A DNA stretch of 64,000 nt from contig NZ_ATYS01000019.1 in assembly GCF_000427805.1 (NCBI RefSeq), forward strand, positions 1 through 64,000. The letters run 5' to 3'. Both the position numbers and the translations under genes were made by a program. The notes below the pieces were generated by a model. The model did no database searches. It worked only from the letters and a program-made list of their open reading frames with translations, and was not told where the DNA came from. This DNA is from Budvicia aquatica DSM 5075 = ATCC 35567. Its GTDB lineage: Bacteria; Pseudomonadota; Gammaproteobacteria; Enterobacterales; Enterobacteriaceae. Positions 38,498 through 50,362 of the stretch are shown here, one piece after another (positions within the stretch are counted from its first letter, which is position 1; each line of letters begins with the position of its first letter).

Positions 38498-39784
38498 ATG
38501 GCGTGGAATCAGCCCGGTAATAATGGCCAAGACCGCGATCCGTGGGGGAGCGGCAACAATGGCAACCCCGGTGGAAATAATAGTGGTGGATCAAATAAAG
38601 GTCGAGGTCAGCAGTCGCTGAATCTGGATAATATTTTTAGTAAGCTGAGCGGTTTGCTCGGTAAAGTCGGTAGCGGTGGTGGTGGAAACGGCGGTAATGG
38701 CCCTGGTCCGGCTATGGGAGGTCGTCTTTTTGCTATCGTTGCGGTCATCGCCGTGGTTATTTGGGGTCTAAGCGGCTTTTATACCATTAAAGAAGGTGAA
38801 TTAGGTGTTATTACTCGTTTTGGTCAGGTTCAGCCGGTTATGGTTGGCCCAGGTCTGAACTGGAAGCCTAACTTTATTGATGCCGTTCGACCTGTTAATA
38901 CCAAGGCCGTTCGTGGCTTAGCGGCTTCAGGTATCATGTTAACCTCCGACGAGAACGTGGTTCGCGTTGAGATGAACGTGCAGTACCAGGTGGCAGATCC
39001 GATTAAATATCTTTTCAGAGTAACCAATGCAGACGACAGCTTAAGTCAGGCAACTGACAGTGCATTACGTTCTGTTATCGGTAAATACACCATGGATAAG
39101 ATCCTGACTCAAGGGCGTACCATCGTCCGTGAAGATACCAAGCAAGAGCTTGAGCGGACTATCCAAGTTTATGATATGGGTTTAAAAGTGCTGGACGTCA
39201 ACTTCCAGGCCGCTCGTCCGCCTGAAGAAGTAAAAGCCGCATTTGATGACGCTATCGCTGCTCGGGAAGATGAACAACGTTACATCCGTGAATCAGAAGC
39301 TTACGCCAATGAAGTTCAGCCGAGAGCTAACGGTCAGGCGCAGCGTTTAATTGAAAATGCTAAAGCTTATCAGGTACAAACAGTTTTAGAAGCTGAGGGT
39401 GAAGTCGCCAAGTTCTCTAAATTATTACCTGAATATAAAGCCGCACCGGAAATTACCCGTGAACGTTTGTATATAGAGTCGATGGAAAAAGTTCTGAGCA
39501 ACACCAGTAAAGTGTTGATTGATGATAAGAGTAATAACCTGATGGTGTTGCCTTTGGATCAACTGATGCGTGGTAAAGCTGCTGCTTCACAAGAGCCGGT
39601 AATATCTGCACCTAAGGCTAATACCGGAAGTTCATCTACTCAGTTACCGCCAGCTGCGAGTGCGAGTAGTAAGCCTGAATCGACCGCGCGCCCTACCGCG
39701 TCGCAAGACAGTAATACTGTCACGCAACAACGTAATGCTGCTTATGCTGAACGTCTTGGCGCTGCCGGTTTAGGAAGAGGATAA
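38498..39784 (+). CDS. hflK: FtsH protease regulator HflK
   Basis: SPFH/band-7 membrane protein that with HflC forms a cage around FtsH. 428 residues: a glycine/asparagine-rich cytoplasmic N-terminus (about 1-75), one membrane helix (about 76-97), an SPFH domain (about 98-290), helical region, and a Ser/Pro/Ala-rich tail. GGAG precedes the ATG by about eight bases. It follows hflX and precedes hflC, the standard operon. Confidence 0.96.
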   Translation: MAWNQPGNNGQDRDPWGSGNNGNPGGNNSGGSNKGRGQQSLNLDNIFSKLSGLLGKVGSGGGGNGGNGPGPAMGGRLFAIVAVIAVVIWGLSGFYTIKEGELGVITRFGQVQPVMVGPGLNWKPNFIDAVRPVNTKAVRGLAASGIMLTSDENVVRVEMNVQYQVADPIKYLFRVTNADDSLSQATDSALRSVIGKYTMDKILTQGRTIVREDTKQELERTIQVYDMGLKVLDVNFQAARPPEEVKAAFDDAIAAREDEQRYIRESEAYANEVQPRANGQAQRLIENAKAYQVQTVLEAEGEVAKFSKLLPEYKAAPEITRERLYIESMEKVLSNTSKVLIDDKSNNLMVLPLDQLMRGKAAASQEPVISAPKANTGSSSTQLPPAASASSKPESTARPTASQDSNTVTQQRNAAYAERLGAAGLGRG

Positions 39785-39790
39785 TCACTG

Positions 39791-40765
39791 ATGCGTAAAT
39801 TATTTATTCCCTTCATTGTTATTGTTGTTATCGGTATTTTCACTTCCCTGTTCGTGGTGGAAGAAGGAAATCGCGGTATTGTTTTACGCTTTGGTAAAGT
39901 GTTACGTGATGCGAAAGATGTACCTCGGGTCTATGAGCCGGGTCTGCATTTTAAATTGCCGTTAATCGATAGCGTTAAGCTGCTGGATGCCCGTATTCAG
40001 ACCATGAATAATCAGGCTGACCGCTTCGTAACCAAAGAAACTAAAGACCTGATCGTTGACTCTTTCCTTAAGTGGAGAATCACCGATTTCAGCCGCTATT
40101 ACTTAGCGACTGGTGACGGCAACCGTGCTAACGCTGAGCGTATTCTTAACAGTAAACTGAGTGACCGTTTACGTTCTGAAATTGGTCAGCGTGATATCCG
40201 CGATATCGTTACTGACTCCCGCGGTAAGTTAATGCAGGATGTTCGCGACGCCCTGAATAAAGGAACGTCAGACACGCCGGTTCCGGTTGACCCTGCTAAT
40301 ACAGAGTTACCAACGGATAATAAACTACCGTTAGCTAATGCCAACAGTATGGCTGAGCTAGGTATTGAAGTTATCGACGTGCGGATTAAGCAAATTAACC
40401 TGCCTGCGGAAGTTTCAGGTGCGATCTATCAGCGTATGCGTGCAGAACGTGAAGCTGTTGCCCGTCGCCACCGTTCTCAGGGACAGGAACAGGCTGAGAA
40501 GAATCGTGCACTGGCAGATTATCTGGTGACTAAAACATTGGCTGAAGCCGAGCGTGAAGCGCGTATGACTCGCGGTGCGGGTGATGCGACTGCGGCCAGA
40601 CTGTTTGCTGATGCCTTTAGCCAGAATCCTGACTTCTATGCCTTTATCCGTAGTTTACGGGCATATGAAACCAGCTTCAGCGGTGGTAACGATATTATGG
40701 TTATTCGCCCTGACAGTGAGTTCTTCCGCTATATGCAATCTCCAGTACCAGCGCCAAGAAAGTAA
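39791..40765 (+). CDS. hflC: FtsH protease regulator HflC
   Basis: Partner of HflK in the FtsH-controlling complex. The 324 residues have an N-terminal membrane anchor (about 4-21), an SPFH domain starting VVEEGNRGIVLRFGKV, and a helical C-terminus with the ARMTRGAGDATAARL segment. It starts six bases after the hflK stop with an AGGA site. A strong terminator follows and ends the supercluster. Confidence 0.96.
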   Translation: MRKLFIPFIVIVVIGIFTSLFVVEEGNRGIVLRFGKVLRDAKDVPRVYEPGLHFKLPLIDSVKLLDARIQTMNNQADRFVTKETKDLIVDSFLKWRITDFSRYYLATGDGNRANAERILNSKLSDRLRSEIGQRDIRDIVTDSRGKLMQDVRDALNKGTSDTPVPVDPANTELPTDNKLPLANANSMAELGIEVIDVRIKQINLPAEVSGAIYQRMRAEREAVARRHRSQGQEQAEKNRALADYLVTKTLAEAEREARMTRGAGDATAARLFADAFSQNPDFYAFIRSLRAYETSFSGGNDIMVIRPDSEFFRYMQSPVPAPRK

Positions 40766-40788
40766 GTTTTCGCTGGTAAGTCAGTATT

Positions 40789-40822
40789 AAAAAGGGCCCG
40801 ATAATATTATCGGGCCCTTTTT
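40789..40822 (+). terminator. Terminator after hflC
   Basis: A 34-base perfect palindrome with the core AAAAAGGGCCCGATAAT and its complement ending in TTTTT, 23 bases after the hflC stop. Confidence 0.93.
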
Positions 40823-40930
40823 TGTTTAAGCCGGTTTAATATTGAATGCGGTACATCTTTGCTTAAAACACATATTTAGTGGTATTAAACCGAGTCATCA
40901 TTATTGCTGCAGCGATGAAGGAGCGATTTC

Positions 40931-41341
40931 ATGTCAGTACAGGTTGGGGTTGGCATTATCGTTGTCAATCATCAGGGGCATATTTTAGTCGGAGAGCGCT
41001 GTAGCCAGCATGCGCCTTATTGGTCTATTCCCGGCGGGCACCTGGAGGCGGGAGAGTCTTTTGAACAGGGGGCGTTGCGTGAGCTGTTTGAAGAGACCGG
41101 ATTGACCGGTGGTGAACTACAGGTGGTGGCATTAACCAACAACCTTCAGACCTGGCGTCAGGAAGGAAAGCATACGGTTTCAGTTTGTCTGGTCATGGAC
41201 TATTGCGGTGGGGATATCCAGTTGAAAGAACCGGATAAATGCCGCCAGTGGATTTGGTGCGATCCGCGAGCATTGCCACAGCCTCACTTTGAAGCCAGTA
41301 GTGAAAGTATTCGCCTTTGGTTAAATAAGCAGTTTTATTGA
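40931..41341 (+). CDS. NUDIX hydrolase (NUDT15-like)
   Basis: A 136-residue NUDIX pyrophosphohydrolase. The full Nudix box is visible at about residues 36-58: G-x5-E-x7-RELFEETG. The pattern VGVGIIVVNHQGHILVGER and the ending with an aromatic tail fit the small MutT/NUDT15-like group that cleaves modified nucleoside triphosphates; the true substrate cannot be told. A GAAGGAG site precedes the ATG. It stands alone between hflC and purA, where E. coli has yjeT. Confidence 0.9.
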   Translation: MSVQVGVGIIVVNHQGHILVGERCSQHAPYWSIPGGHLEAGESFEQGALRELFEETGLTGGELQVVALTNNLQTWRQEGKHTVSVCLVMDYCGGDIQLKEPDKCRQWIWCDPRALPQPHFEASSESIRLWLNKQFY

Positions 41342-41519
41342 TAAGTTAACGATTGCGTATGATTGAAATAAGAATACTGATAAATTTCGTCCGATATTTA
41401 AACAATTAATTGCGCTATGACAAAGAAATGTAACTTTTTTAACCAATGTTGAATTGTTACTGGTCTGATTTGAGCCGTGTGTGTTAAAAACTACTGAAAG
41501 TAAATTAATGTGGTGGTAG

Positions 41520-42851
<1,332 letters not shown>

Positions 42852-42880
42852 TTATCAGCTGATGTTTAAGTAGGGTCATC

Positions 42881-42901
42881 AACCGGGCAATTAGCCCGGT
42901 T
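42881..42901 (+). terminator. Terminator after purA
   Basis: AACCGGGC and GCCCGGTT pair around AATTA, followed by TCTTTTTAT, 29 bases after purA. Confidence 0.9.
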
Positions 42902-43038
42902 TCTTTTTATACAATAAACGCAATAGCTCGGCGTTTATTGTGACTGACGGGCTATCATATCGCAGGGCGAGTAAAATTATTCGCAAGCTAGTTGCCGGTG
43001 TGTTTGTTATTCTGATAGGCAATTTAGAATATATATAA

Positions 43039-43050
43039 TTAAGCATCTTG
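43039..43050 (-). promoter_or_regulatory. Candidate NsrR half-site upstream of nsrR
   Basis: On the minus strand CAAGATGCTTAA matches the first seven positions of the 11-base NsrR half-site AANATGCATTT, about 115 bases before the nsrR start. It may indicate autoregulation. The second arm is poor. Confidence 0.3.
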
Positions 43051-43163
43051 CCTGATTGGTTAAATTTTTATGGTCATTGTGCGGTCTTCTTACTGGGATC
43101 GCGATGTTCAGTCTGCAAGTTTGCAGGACCTGCCCTGAACGTAATTTTAGTAAAGAGGTTTTC

Positions 43164-43625
43164 GTGCAGTTAACAAGTTTTACAGATTATGGCCTACGTG
43201 CCCTGATTTATATGGCGTCGCTTCCCGAGGGGGAACTGACTAATATTTCTCAGGTAACCGAGGTTTATGGTGTTTCTCGCAACCATATGGTCAAAATTAT
43301 TAATCAACTGAGCCGCGAAGGGCTGGTTGATGCCGTGCGAGGAAAGAATGGCGGCATTCGTTTAGGCCGCCCGGCCCACACTATTCGCCTTGGCGATGTG
43401 GTCCGCGTTATGGAGCCGCTTTCATTAGTTAATTGTAGTCCGGAATTTTGTCACATTACTCCCGCTTGTCGACTAAAATTAGTGTTAGATAAAGCGGTTA
43501 AGTCTTTTTTACAAGAATTAGATAATCACACGCTTGCTGATATGATTGTTGATAACGCTGGTCTACAGACCTTATTATTTTCGAATCCACCATCAATATC
43601 GGCAACTAAAAAGAAGGAAGAGTAA
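43164..43625 (+). CDS. nsrR: Nitric-oxide-sensing transcriptional repressor NsrR
   Basis: Rrf2-family repressor that uses an Fe-S cluster to sense NO and controls detoxification genes such as hmp. 153 residues. The helix-turn-helix region ([23 protein letters not shown]) and three cluster cysteines ([13 protein letters not shown]) are intact. The start is GTG at 43164, with AGAGG five bases upstream and the family N-terminus [10 protein letters not shown]; the longer open frame is rejected. Its stop overlaps the rnr start. Confidence 0.95.
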   Translation: MQLTSFTDYGLRALIYMASLPEGELTNISQVTEVYGVSRNHMVKIINQLSREGLVDAVRGKNGGIRLGRPAHTIRLGDVVRVMEPLSLVNCSPEFCHITPACRLKLVLDKAVKSFLQELDNHTLADMIVDNAGLQTLLFSNPPSISATKKKEE

Positions 43626-46147
43626 TGTCAAAAGATCCTTTTTTAGCCCGTGAAACTGAAAAGTACGGGTCACCTATTCCGAGTCGCGAATTCATTCTTG
43701 ATTTGCTGTCTAAAAAGGAAAAGCCTGCCAATCGCGATGAGATCTTTAGTGCGCTTGGTTTGGAAGGTGAAGAACAACAGGAAGCGCTACGCCGTCGCTT
43801 AAGAGCGATGGAGCGTGACGGACAGCTAGTCTTCACCCGTCGCCAGTGCTATGCATTGCCGGAGCGTTTAGACTTAGTTAAAGGCACTGTTATCGGTCAT
43901 CGTGACGGTTACGGTTTTTTACGCGTTGAGGGAAGCAAAGAAGATCTTTATCTCTCCGCAGAACAAATGAAAACCACCATTCACGGTGACCTAATTCTGG
44001 CACAGCCTCAGGATGTCGATCGTAAAGGCCGTCGTGAAGCTCGGGTAGTTCGGGTTTTGGTACCAAAAACCAGCCAAATTGTGGGTCGCTATTTTACCGA
44101 CGCTGGCGTTGGCTTTGTGGTTCCTGACGATAGCCGTTTGCATTTCGATATATTAATTCCGCCAGAAAATATCATGGGTGCCCGCATGGGGTACGTGGTA
44201 GTGGTTGAATTGACCCAACGCCCAACCCGCCGTACTAAAGCAGTCGGTAATATTGTTGAAGTGTTAGGCGATAATATGGGCACGTCGATGGCCGTTGATA
44301 TTGCCCTGCGTACCCACGAAATACCTCATGTTTGGCCTGAGTCGGTGCTTAATCAGGTGGCCGGGCTGAAAGAGCAGGTACCTGAAGAGGCGAAAAAAGG
44401 CCGGGTTGACCTGCGTGATTTGCCGTTGGTGACTATCGATGGTGAAGATGCCCGCGACTTCGATGACGCCGTATGCTGTGAGAAAAAACGTGGCGGTGGC
44501 TGGCGCTTATGGGTGGCAATTGCTGATGTTAGCTACTATGTTCGTCCTCCGACACCGCTAGATTCCGAAGCCCACAGCCGGGGAACCTCAGTTTATTTCC
44601 CGTCACAGGTTATACCGATGTTACCGGAGGTATTATCGAACGGACTGTGTTCGTTAAATCCTCAGGTTGATCGCCTGTGCATGGTTTGCGAAATGACCGT
44701 TTCGGCGACCGGTAAGCTCTCGACCTTTAAGTTCTATGAAGCGGTAATGAATTCTCACGCTCGTTTAACCTATACCAAGGTCGCGGATATTCTTAAAGGG
44801 GATGCTGAGCTGCGTGAGCACTATCGGCCGTTGGTCCCTATGCTGGAAGAGCTCAATAACCTGTATAAGGCGTTGGATTTAGCTCGCGAGCAGCGTGGCG
44901 GAATATCTTTTGAGACTGAAGAAGCTAAGTTTATCTTTAATGCTGAACGTCGCATTGAGCGCATTGAGCCACTGGTGCGTAATGATGCCCATAAAATCAT
45001 TGAAGAATGTATGATTTTAGCCAATATCTCAGCGGCTCGTTTTGTTGAGAAGGCCGGCGAGCCTGCGCTGTATCGGGTTCATGATCGACCAAAAGGCGAG
45101 AATATGACGTCACTGCGTAGCGTATTAAGCGAGTTGGGCTTAACGCTGGGTGGCGGCCTTGAACCTCAGCCTAAAGACTATGCAGTGTTAATGGATGCCG
45201 TTGCCGATCGTCCCGATCGTGAAATGCTACAGACCATGCTGTTACGTTCAATGAAGCAGGCGATTTACGATCCGGACAACCGCGGCCACTTCGGTCTGGC
45301 GCTAACGTCGTATGCTCACTTTACTTCACCGATTCGTCGTTATCCTGACCTGACTTTACACCGCGGGATTAAATACCTGCTGGCTAAAGAGGCCGGTACG
45401 CTTAAAGGCAATTCAACGCCAAGCGGCGGCTGGCATTATGAAATAAATGAGATGCTTCAGTTAGGTGAACATTGTTCAATGACTGAACGTCGGGCCGATG
45501 AAGCCACGCGAAATGTAGCTGATTGGCTGAAGTGTGACTTCATGCAGGATCATGTCGGTGAAGTATTTACCGGTACTATTGCCAGCGTGACGGCATTCGG
45601 TTTCTTTGTTCGTTTAGACGATCTGTTTATCGACGGTCTGGTTCACGTTTCAACCTTAGAGAACGACTATTATCGTTTTGATAATGTCGGGCAGCGCTTG
45701 ATTGGTGAATCTTCCGGTCAAACTTTCCGTCTGGGTGATAAGGTCGAAATTCGGGTTGATGCAGTTCATCTGGATGAGCGGAAAATAGATTTTGCGCTGG
45801 TTTCTAGCGAGCGACGTCCACGCGGTGAAGGTAAAACTGCCCGCGAGAACGTGAAGAAAAGTGCCAAATTACGCGGCGATAGCCCGTCTAAAGGCGATTC
45901 TCGTACTAAATCTAAAGCGCCGAGAAGAAGTAAAGCCGCCGCTAAGGACGAGGGCGTAGCTAAAAAGCCGGCAAAACCAGCTAAGGTTGATAAAGCCGGT
46001 AAAGCTGACAAAGTCGAGCAGGCTGGTAAAACAGATAAGGCTGATAAGGCGAAGTCAAAGCCAAAGGCTAAATCTCCGTCAGCGAAAACTAAAAAAATAA
46101 CGGCAGCGTTAAAAACTAAGCGGGCTAAGAAATCCGCAGAGCTTTAA
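43625..46147 (+). CDS. rnr: Ribonuclease R
   Basis: 3'-5' exoribonuclease that degrades structured RNA and helps tmRNA-linked decay. 840 residues. In order: a winged-helix start, cold-shock domains (about 60-230), the RNB catalytic domain (about 260-590) with the acidic site [13 protein letters not shown], an S1 domain (about 640-725), and a Lys/Ala-rich basic tail (about 735-840) longer than in E. coli (813 total). The start ATG overlaps the nsrR stop codon by one base. Part of nsrR-rnr-rlmB. Confidence 0.96.
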   Translation: MSKDPFLARETEKYGSPIPSREFILDLLSKKEKPANRDEIFSALGLEGEEQQEALRRRLRAMERDGQLVFTRRQCYALPERLDLVKGTVIGHRDGYGFLRVEGSKEDLYLSAEQMKTTIHGDLILAQPQDVDRKGRREARVVRVLVPKTSQIVGRYFTDAGVGFVVPDDSRLHFDILIPPENIMGARMGYVVVVELTQRPTRRTKAVGNIVEVLGDNMGTSMAVDIALRTHEIPHVWPESVLNQVAGLKEQVPEEAKKGRVDLRDLPLVTIDGEDARDFDDAVCCEKKRGGGWRLWVAIADVSYYVRPPTPLDSEAHSRGTSVYFPSQVIPMLPEVLSNGLCSLNPQVDRLCMVCEMTVSATGKLSTFKFYEAVMNSHARLTYTKVADILKGDAELREHYRPLVPMLEELNNLYKALDLAREQRGGISFETEEAKFIFNAERRIERIEPLVRNDAHKIIEECMILANISAARFVEKAGEPALYRVHDRPKGENMTSLRSVLSELGLTLGGGLEPQPKDYAVLMDAVADRPDREMLQTMLLRSMKQAIYDPDNRGHFGLALTSYAHFTSPIRRYPDLTLHRGIKYLLAKEAGTLKGNSTPSGGWHYEINEMLQLGEHCSMTERRADEATRNVADWLKCDFMQDHVGEVFTGTIASVTAFGFFVRLDDLFIDGLVHVSTLENDYYRFDNVGQRLIGESSGQTFRLGDKVEIRVDAVHLDERKIDFALVSSERRPRGEGKTARENVKKSAKLRGDSPSKGDSRTKSKAPRRSKAAAKDEGVAKKPAKPAKVDKAGKADKVEQAGKTDKADKAKSKPKAKSPSAKTKKITAALKTKRAKKSAEL

Positions 46148-46221
46148 TGTTATAGGCTGTTATCGCAGGGCGGCCATGGTGTCGCCCTGATTTTTATATC
46201 AGATTGCAGAAGAATGGTGTT

Positions 46222-46953
46222 ATGAGCGAGATTATTTACGGTATTCATGCCGTTAAAGCATTGCTAGATCAGGATCCTCAGCGGTTTATTGAAGTCTTTA
46301 TTCTTAAAGGACGTGACGACAAACGTTTACAACCTTTAGTGGCAGAAATTGAGCAAAGCGGTATTTCTGTTCAGGTAGCAAACCGCCAATGGCTGGATAA
46401 CAAGGCTGAAGGTGCTGTCCATCAGGGAATTATTGCCAGAGTGCGCGAAGGTCGTCAGTATCAGGAAAACGATCTGCCGGACATCATTGCTAAATTAGAT
46501 AAACCCTTCCTGCTGGTGCTCGATGGCGTTACCGATCCGCACAACTTGGGAGCCTGTTTGCGTAGCGCGGATGCTGCCGGGGTTCATGCGGTGATTGTTC
46601 CTCGCGATCGTTCCGCCCAGCTTAATGCGACTGCGAAGAAAGTTGCCAGCGGTGCCGCCGAAACAGTACCACTGATTCGCGTGACTAACTTAGCCCGCAC
46701 CTTGCGCTTGCTTCAGGAGCATAATATCTGGATCGTAGGCACGGCCGGCGAGGCTGACCATACGTTATATCAAAGTAAGTTTGATGGCCCGGTAGCACTG
46801 GTTATGGGAGCCGAAGGCGAAGGTATGCGTCGTTTGACCCGTGAGCATTGTGATGAGTTGATCAGCATTCCGATGGCGGGCAGCGTATCGTCGCTTAACG
46901 TTTCGGTTGCAACCGGCGTTTGTCTGTTTGAGATTGTGCGCCAGCGCGGCTAA
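46222..46953 (+). CDS. rlmB: 23S rRNA 2'-O-methyltransferase RlmB (Gm2251)
   Basis: SPOUT-class methyltransferase of G2251 in the ribosomal P-site loop. 243 residues, the same as E. coli. It shows an N-terminal substrate-binding domain (about 1-75) and the SpoU motifs [29 protein letters not shown] and [15 protein letters not shown] of the SAM knot. The ATG at 46222 fits the family start [11 protein letters not shown]. It ends the nsrR-rnr-rlmB unit. Confidence 0.96.
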   Translation: MSEIIYGIHAVKALLDQDPQRFIEVFILKGRDDKRLQPLVAEIEQSGISVQVANRQWLDNKAEGAVHQGIIARVREGRQYQENDLPDIIAKLDKPFLLVLDGVTDPHNLGACLRSADAAGVHAVIVPRDRSAQLNATAKKVASGAAETVPLIRVTNLARTLRLLQEHNIWIVGTAGEADHTLYQSKFDGPVALVMGAEGEGMRRLTREHCDELISIPMAGSVSSLNVSVATGVCLFEIVRQRG

Positions 46954-46984
46954 ATAGATAGCCTCTGGGTTTGTCATTAATTCA

Positions 46985-47008
46985 AAAGGTACCCGACTGG
47001 GTACCTTT
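46985..47008. terminator. Bidirectional terminator between rlmB and the GST gene
   Basis: AAAGGTACCC and GGGTACCTTT form a 10-bp perfect stem around GACT, between convergent stop codons. Confidence 0.9.
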
Positions 47009-47032
47009 GCTGTTTATTGTATGGCCGAATTA

Positions 47033-47713
47033 TTAGACTCGTAAATCTTGTAATAAAGTTCCCCGCTCCAGGGTTTCACGTTCGTGCTCTTCTTCCCGCC
47101 AGACTTCTTTCAACGCTGCCAGTTGCCATTCAACCATCGCAGGAAGCTGACGCAATCTATCGGCATAGGCCATAGCCGCAGGGGAAAGTTTCAGGTCGTA
47201 GCTTTGGAGGCGAAAGGCAACCGGGGCAAAGAAAGCATCAACGGCGGTAAATTTATCACCGGCCAAGAATGGCCCTCCGAACTTATCCAGACCTTGATTC
47301 CACAGTTCGTCTAAGCGGGATAATTCTTTCTGTAGATCCTGCGGCTGTTGGCTAAGGCGCAGGCGGATGCCGATATTCATCGGGCAATGATTACGAATAG
47401 CGCTAAACCCAGAATGCATCTCTGCGGCGGCGCAGCGTGCCCATGCTCGGGCTTCAGTAGACTCAGGCCAGACGGACGAATTCGATTCTGCCAGATACTC
47501 AATGATTGCCAGAGAGTCCCATACCGTTAACTGTGCGTGGTTTAAACAGGGAACCTTACCGGAAGGTGAGAAGGTCCTGAACTCATCCCAGCTGGAAATC
47601 GGCGTAAAAGGCACCACAATTTCTTCAAACGGAATGGCTAACGTTGTCATTAAAACCCAAGGGCGTAGCGACCATGATGAATAGTTTTTATTGGCAATAT
47701 AGAGTTGGTACAT
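47033..47713 (-). CDS. Glutathione S-transferase family protein
   Basis: A 226-residue GST: N-terminal thioredoxin fold (about 1-80) with the SSWSLRPWVLM helix start, a VPCL cis-proline segment and the glutathione-contacting WDSLAIIEYL; C-terminal all-helical domain (about 90-215) with DAFFAPVAFR. The start is at 47713, with AGAGG eight bases upstream; upstream ATGs lack a site. The catalytic residue is probably Ser in the NYSSWS segment. The substrate is unknown. It lies downstream of the AEC permease on the same strand, 72 bases away. Confidence 0.88.
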   Translation of the reverse strand: MYQLYIANKNYSSWSLRPWVLMTTLAIPFEEIVVPFTPISSWDEFRTFSPSGKVPCLNHAQLTVWDSLAIIEYLAESNSSVWPESTEARAWARCAAAEMHSGFSAIRNHCPMNIGIRLRLSQQPQDLQKELSRLDELWNQGLDKFGGPFLAGDKFTAVDAFFAPVAFRLQSYDLKLSPAAMAYADRLRQLPAMVEWQLAALKEVWREEEHERETLERGTLLQDLRV

Positions 47714-47785
47714 GGTAATAGCCTCTGTCATTGTTGGTCTGTATTCGTTTTGCTGCATGATAAGTGTAGTTGCTTAATTCAGGCA

Positions 47786-48742
47786 TTAAACCCTGACGCC
47801 AATTAATGTGAGAATTAACGGGGTGGTAATTGCCGAGAGTACGGTTGAGATAACCATGCTGGAGGCCGCCGGTCCGACAATGACATTGAATTGCCGCGAC
47901 ATCAGATAAACGTTTACGCCTACGGCCATTGAACCTAATAAAACCACCACCTGGGTTTCCATCGGCGGTAGGTTTAGCATTATGGCTAAAGCCCAGACTA
48001 CCATCGGTTGCAATATCAGTTTTAGCACACAGATGGCAGAGCTTATTTGCCAGCCGTCGCGGATTCGGTATTCAGCTAAACCCATTCCCAGAGCGACTAA
48101 TGACATCGGTGCGGCTATTTGCCCTAACATGCTGACCGGTTGGTCGATAAAAGCGGGGAGATCGTACCCAGTCAGGCTGAACAGCGTGCCGGAAATAATG
48201 CCAATAATCAGCGGATTAGTTAAAACGTTACGGGCCGTTTGGGCAAAGCCTTTTACCGTCAGAGAGCCATTGCGTGACCACTCAACAGAGACCGTAACCA
48301 GCGTCCATAAAATCAATCCGTTAAAGACTAACACCAGCGCGACAGAAGGCAGCGCGGCTTCACCCAACGCCACCGTCGCTACCGGAATGCCCAGCATGAC
48401 GTTATTGGAGAAGATACCGCCCAGTGCAAACACTGAGCCTGAAGTGCCATCAAGCTTAAATACTTTAGAACCAAGCACCCGGCCAACCACAAATACGATC
48501 AGGCAACTGCCGAAGAAAGCGACCAATAATCGGGCATCAACCGGAGGCTGTTTTGAGAAATTACACATCATGCGAAACAGCATGGCGGGCAATGCCACGG
48601 AGAAGACGAATTTAGTCAGCCCGTCAGCAACGGATTTATTCCATTTTCCCCAGCGGATTAAGCCATATCCTAAAATAGCCAACATAAACAGAGGCGCAGA
48701 GAGCACAATCTGGTGCCATAGAGGAAGAAGAAAACTTTGCAT
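47786..48742 (-). CDS. AEC-family (auxin efflux carrier-like) transporter
   Basis: A 318-residue membrane protein with about ten hydrophobic helices in the AEC pattern. Signatures are LPAMLFRMMCNF in helix 2, GIFSNNVMLGIPVA and the C-terminal VNVYLMSRQF. Bacterial members carry carboxylates such as malate or malonate. A GGA precedes the ATG by six bases. It may form a two-gene unit with the GST. No substrate can be inferred from context. Confidence 0.88.
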   Translation of the reverse strand: MQSFLLPLWHQIVLSAPLFMLAILGYGLIRWGKWNKSVADGLTKFVFSVALPAMLFRMMCNFSKQPPVDARLLVAFFGSCLIVFVVGRVLGSKVFKLDGTSGSVFALGGIFSNNVMLGIPVATVALGEAALPSVALVLVFNGLILWTLVTVSVEWSRNGSLTVKGFAQTARNVLTNPLIIGIISGTLFSLTGYDLPAFIDQPVSMLGQIAAPMSLVALGMGLAEYRIRDGWQISSAICVLKLILQPMVVWALAIMLNLPPMETQVVVLLGSMAVGVNVYLMSRQFNVIVGPAASSMVISTVLSAITTPLILTLIGVRV

Positions 48743-49014
48743 GAAGTTCCGCTTGATTAAGAGAAAACAATAGCAGCTCCGGACATTTGTTCGGTGCTGT
48801 TAATTAAAGTGAATAATTGTGCGAGTACTCAATTGGCGACTCTTTCATGACTATACGTTGCAAGGAACAAAGGTCAATACGCGGGTATATATTTAGAAAT
48901 ACGTGCTTTATTTTACGCATACGTTTCCTGATAAAACTGAAATACATCGCTTATACAGAAATATTAAAGTGAGAATGCGCGTGTGGATGTCTCATCGTCG
49001 GTGATGGCTATCGA

Positions 49015-49671
49015 TTAGCTCTTTAAGGCGTTATAAATAGACACTCGTGAAATACCAAGAGTCTCTGCCGCAGTCGTTGCCGCACCGCGCAGCTGTAACA
49101 TTCCCAATTCTGACAGATGGCGAATCAGTTTTTGCCGTTGCTGTGAGGTTAATGCCCGGGGTTGGGTATTTAACGCGGCGGCGTATTCGTTGATTTTGGT
49201 TTTAATATCATCCAGCCCCCAGGTTTTTAATGATTCATTTAGCGGAACCTGTTGATTATCGACGGCCGTTAATTGGCTGATGACACGCTGAACGGTGCTG
49301 AATAGTGAGATATCCATATTCAGGCATAGCGCAGCAACGTATTCATCGCGGCTGTTTCGTAGTCCAATCGAGGTGCTTTTTACCGGGCGTCCATCCGGGA
49401 AGGTATTTTCATAATTCTGTACCACATCGGGAAAGGCTTTATCTTGAATACGTGCCAGCCCCATTTCTGTCGCCGGATCGCCAATTTTTCGCCCCGATAG
49501 CGGGCACTCAATGGCGATAATGGCATGTTCCGGATGAGTCAGATCGTGGAGTACCACCTCACAGCTCGGGGCAAACATCTTACCCAGCGCGGAGGCAATT
49601 TTTTTTGCTTCCCTGAGCAGTAATTCATTTTCATTCAGCTTAGGGTTACTGTGATGTTTTATATCTGACAT
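49015..49671 (-). CDS. YheO/DauR-type transcriptional regulator
   Basis: 218 residues: an N-terminal YheO-like PAS domain (about 15-130; FAPSCEVVLHDLTHPEHAIIAIE, GLRNSRDEYVAALC) and a C-terminal helix-turn-helix (about 170-218; LSELGMLQLRGAATTAAETLGISRVSIYNALKS). DauR, a relative, controls D-arginine catabolism. The gene is divergent from the YeaK-type deacylase with 166 bases between. It lies about 2 kb from the arginine deiminase gene, so an amino-acid signal is plausible but not shown. Confidence 0.87.
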   Translation of the reverse strand: MSDIKHHSNPKLNENELLLREAKKIASALGKMFAPSCEVVLHDLTHPEHAIIAIECPLSGRKIGDPATEMGLARIQDKAFPDVVQNYENTFPDGRPVKSTSIGLRNSRDEYVAALCLNMDISLFSTVQRVISQLTAVDNQQVPLNESLKTWGLDDIKTKINEYAAALNTQPRALTSQQRQKLIRHLSELGMLQLRGAATTAAETLGISRVSIYNALKS

Positions 49672-49837
49672 TGGGCGGTTATCCGGTTTTACTTTTTGTT
49701 ATAGATTATACAAAATGATAAATGATTTATAGCCCAATTAAAGAAAGGCCGACAGACAAGTTTTATCCATATTTGATATTGTCTGATAACTCGTTATCAA
49801 CGGCTTTATCTACAACATATCAAGTAAGAAGGTCCCC

Positions 49838-50335
49838 GTGTCATCGATTATTTTTAGTCAGTTAGTTTCGTTATTGGACAATCAAGGTGCCCGCTACAAA
49901 GTGATAGAACACGCAACGGCGGGCCGCTCGGAAGAGGCGGCCAAAGCCCGGGGGACTAAGATTGAACAGGGGGCAAAAGCGCTGGTGTGTCATGTGAAAG
50001 GTAATGGTATTAAGCAGCATGTACTGGCGGTTCTTCCGGCTCATCGTAAGGCCAATCTATCCGTACTCGCTAAAACTCTGGGTGCTACTCGAGCATCACT
50101 AGCCAGCCCGAAAGAGGTGATGGAACTGACTCAGTGTGTATTTGGCGCTATTCCGCCGTTTAGCTTTCACCCGGAGCTTAAGCTGGTTGTTGATCCTATG
50201 CTATTTCAGCTGGAAACAGAGATCGTATTTAATGCCGGTTCACTGGAGCGTTCAATTTTGCTTAATGTGGAAGACTATGGGCGAATTGTTCAACCTGAGT
50301 TGATCGCTTTTTCTGAACAGTCGTCTCCGGCATAA
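49838..50335 (+). CDS. yeaK: YbaK/YeaK-type aminoacyl-tRNA deacylase
   Basis: A 165-residue protein with the YbaK/prolyl-tRNA editing fold, very close to E. coli YeaK. The conserved core is QGAKALVCHVKGNG with the lysine used in editing enzymes, HRKANLSVLAK, and the closing FGAIPPFSFHPELKLVVD. It would hydrolyse mischarged tRNA in the cytoplasm. It starts at GTG 49838, with AAGG five bases before it. It converges on the CDF-like gene 27 bases downstream. Confidence 0.88.
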   Translation: MSSIIFSQLVSLLDNQGARYKVIEHATAGRSEEAAKARGTKIEQGAKALVCHVKGNGIKQHVLAVLPAHRKANLSVLAKTLGATRASLASPKEVMELTQCVFGAIPPFSFHPELKLVVDPMLFQLETEIVFNAGSLERSILLNVEDYGRIVQPELIAFSEQSSPA

Positions 50336-50362
50336 TCTCCGGCATAAATAGTTTAGGTCAGG

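Noticed and set aside
45766-46011. Open frame opposite the rnr basic tail
   Set aside because: It arises from the Lys/Ala-rich codon pattern on the other strand, with no ribosome site.
47982-48773. Long open frame opposite the AEC permease
   Set aside because: It is a shadow of a well-supported membrane protein gene, and its translation resembles no protein.
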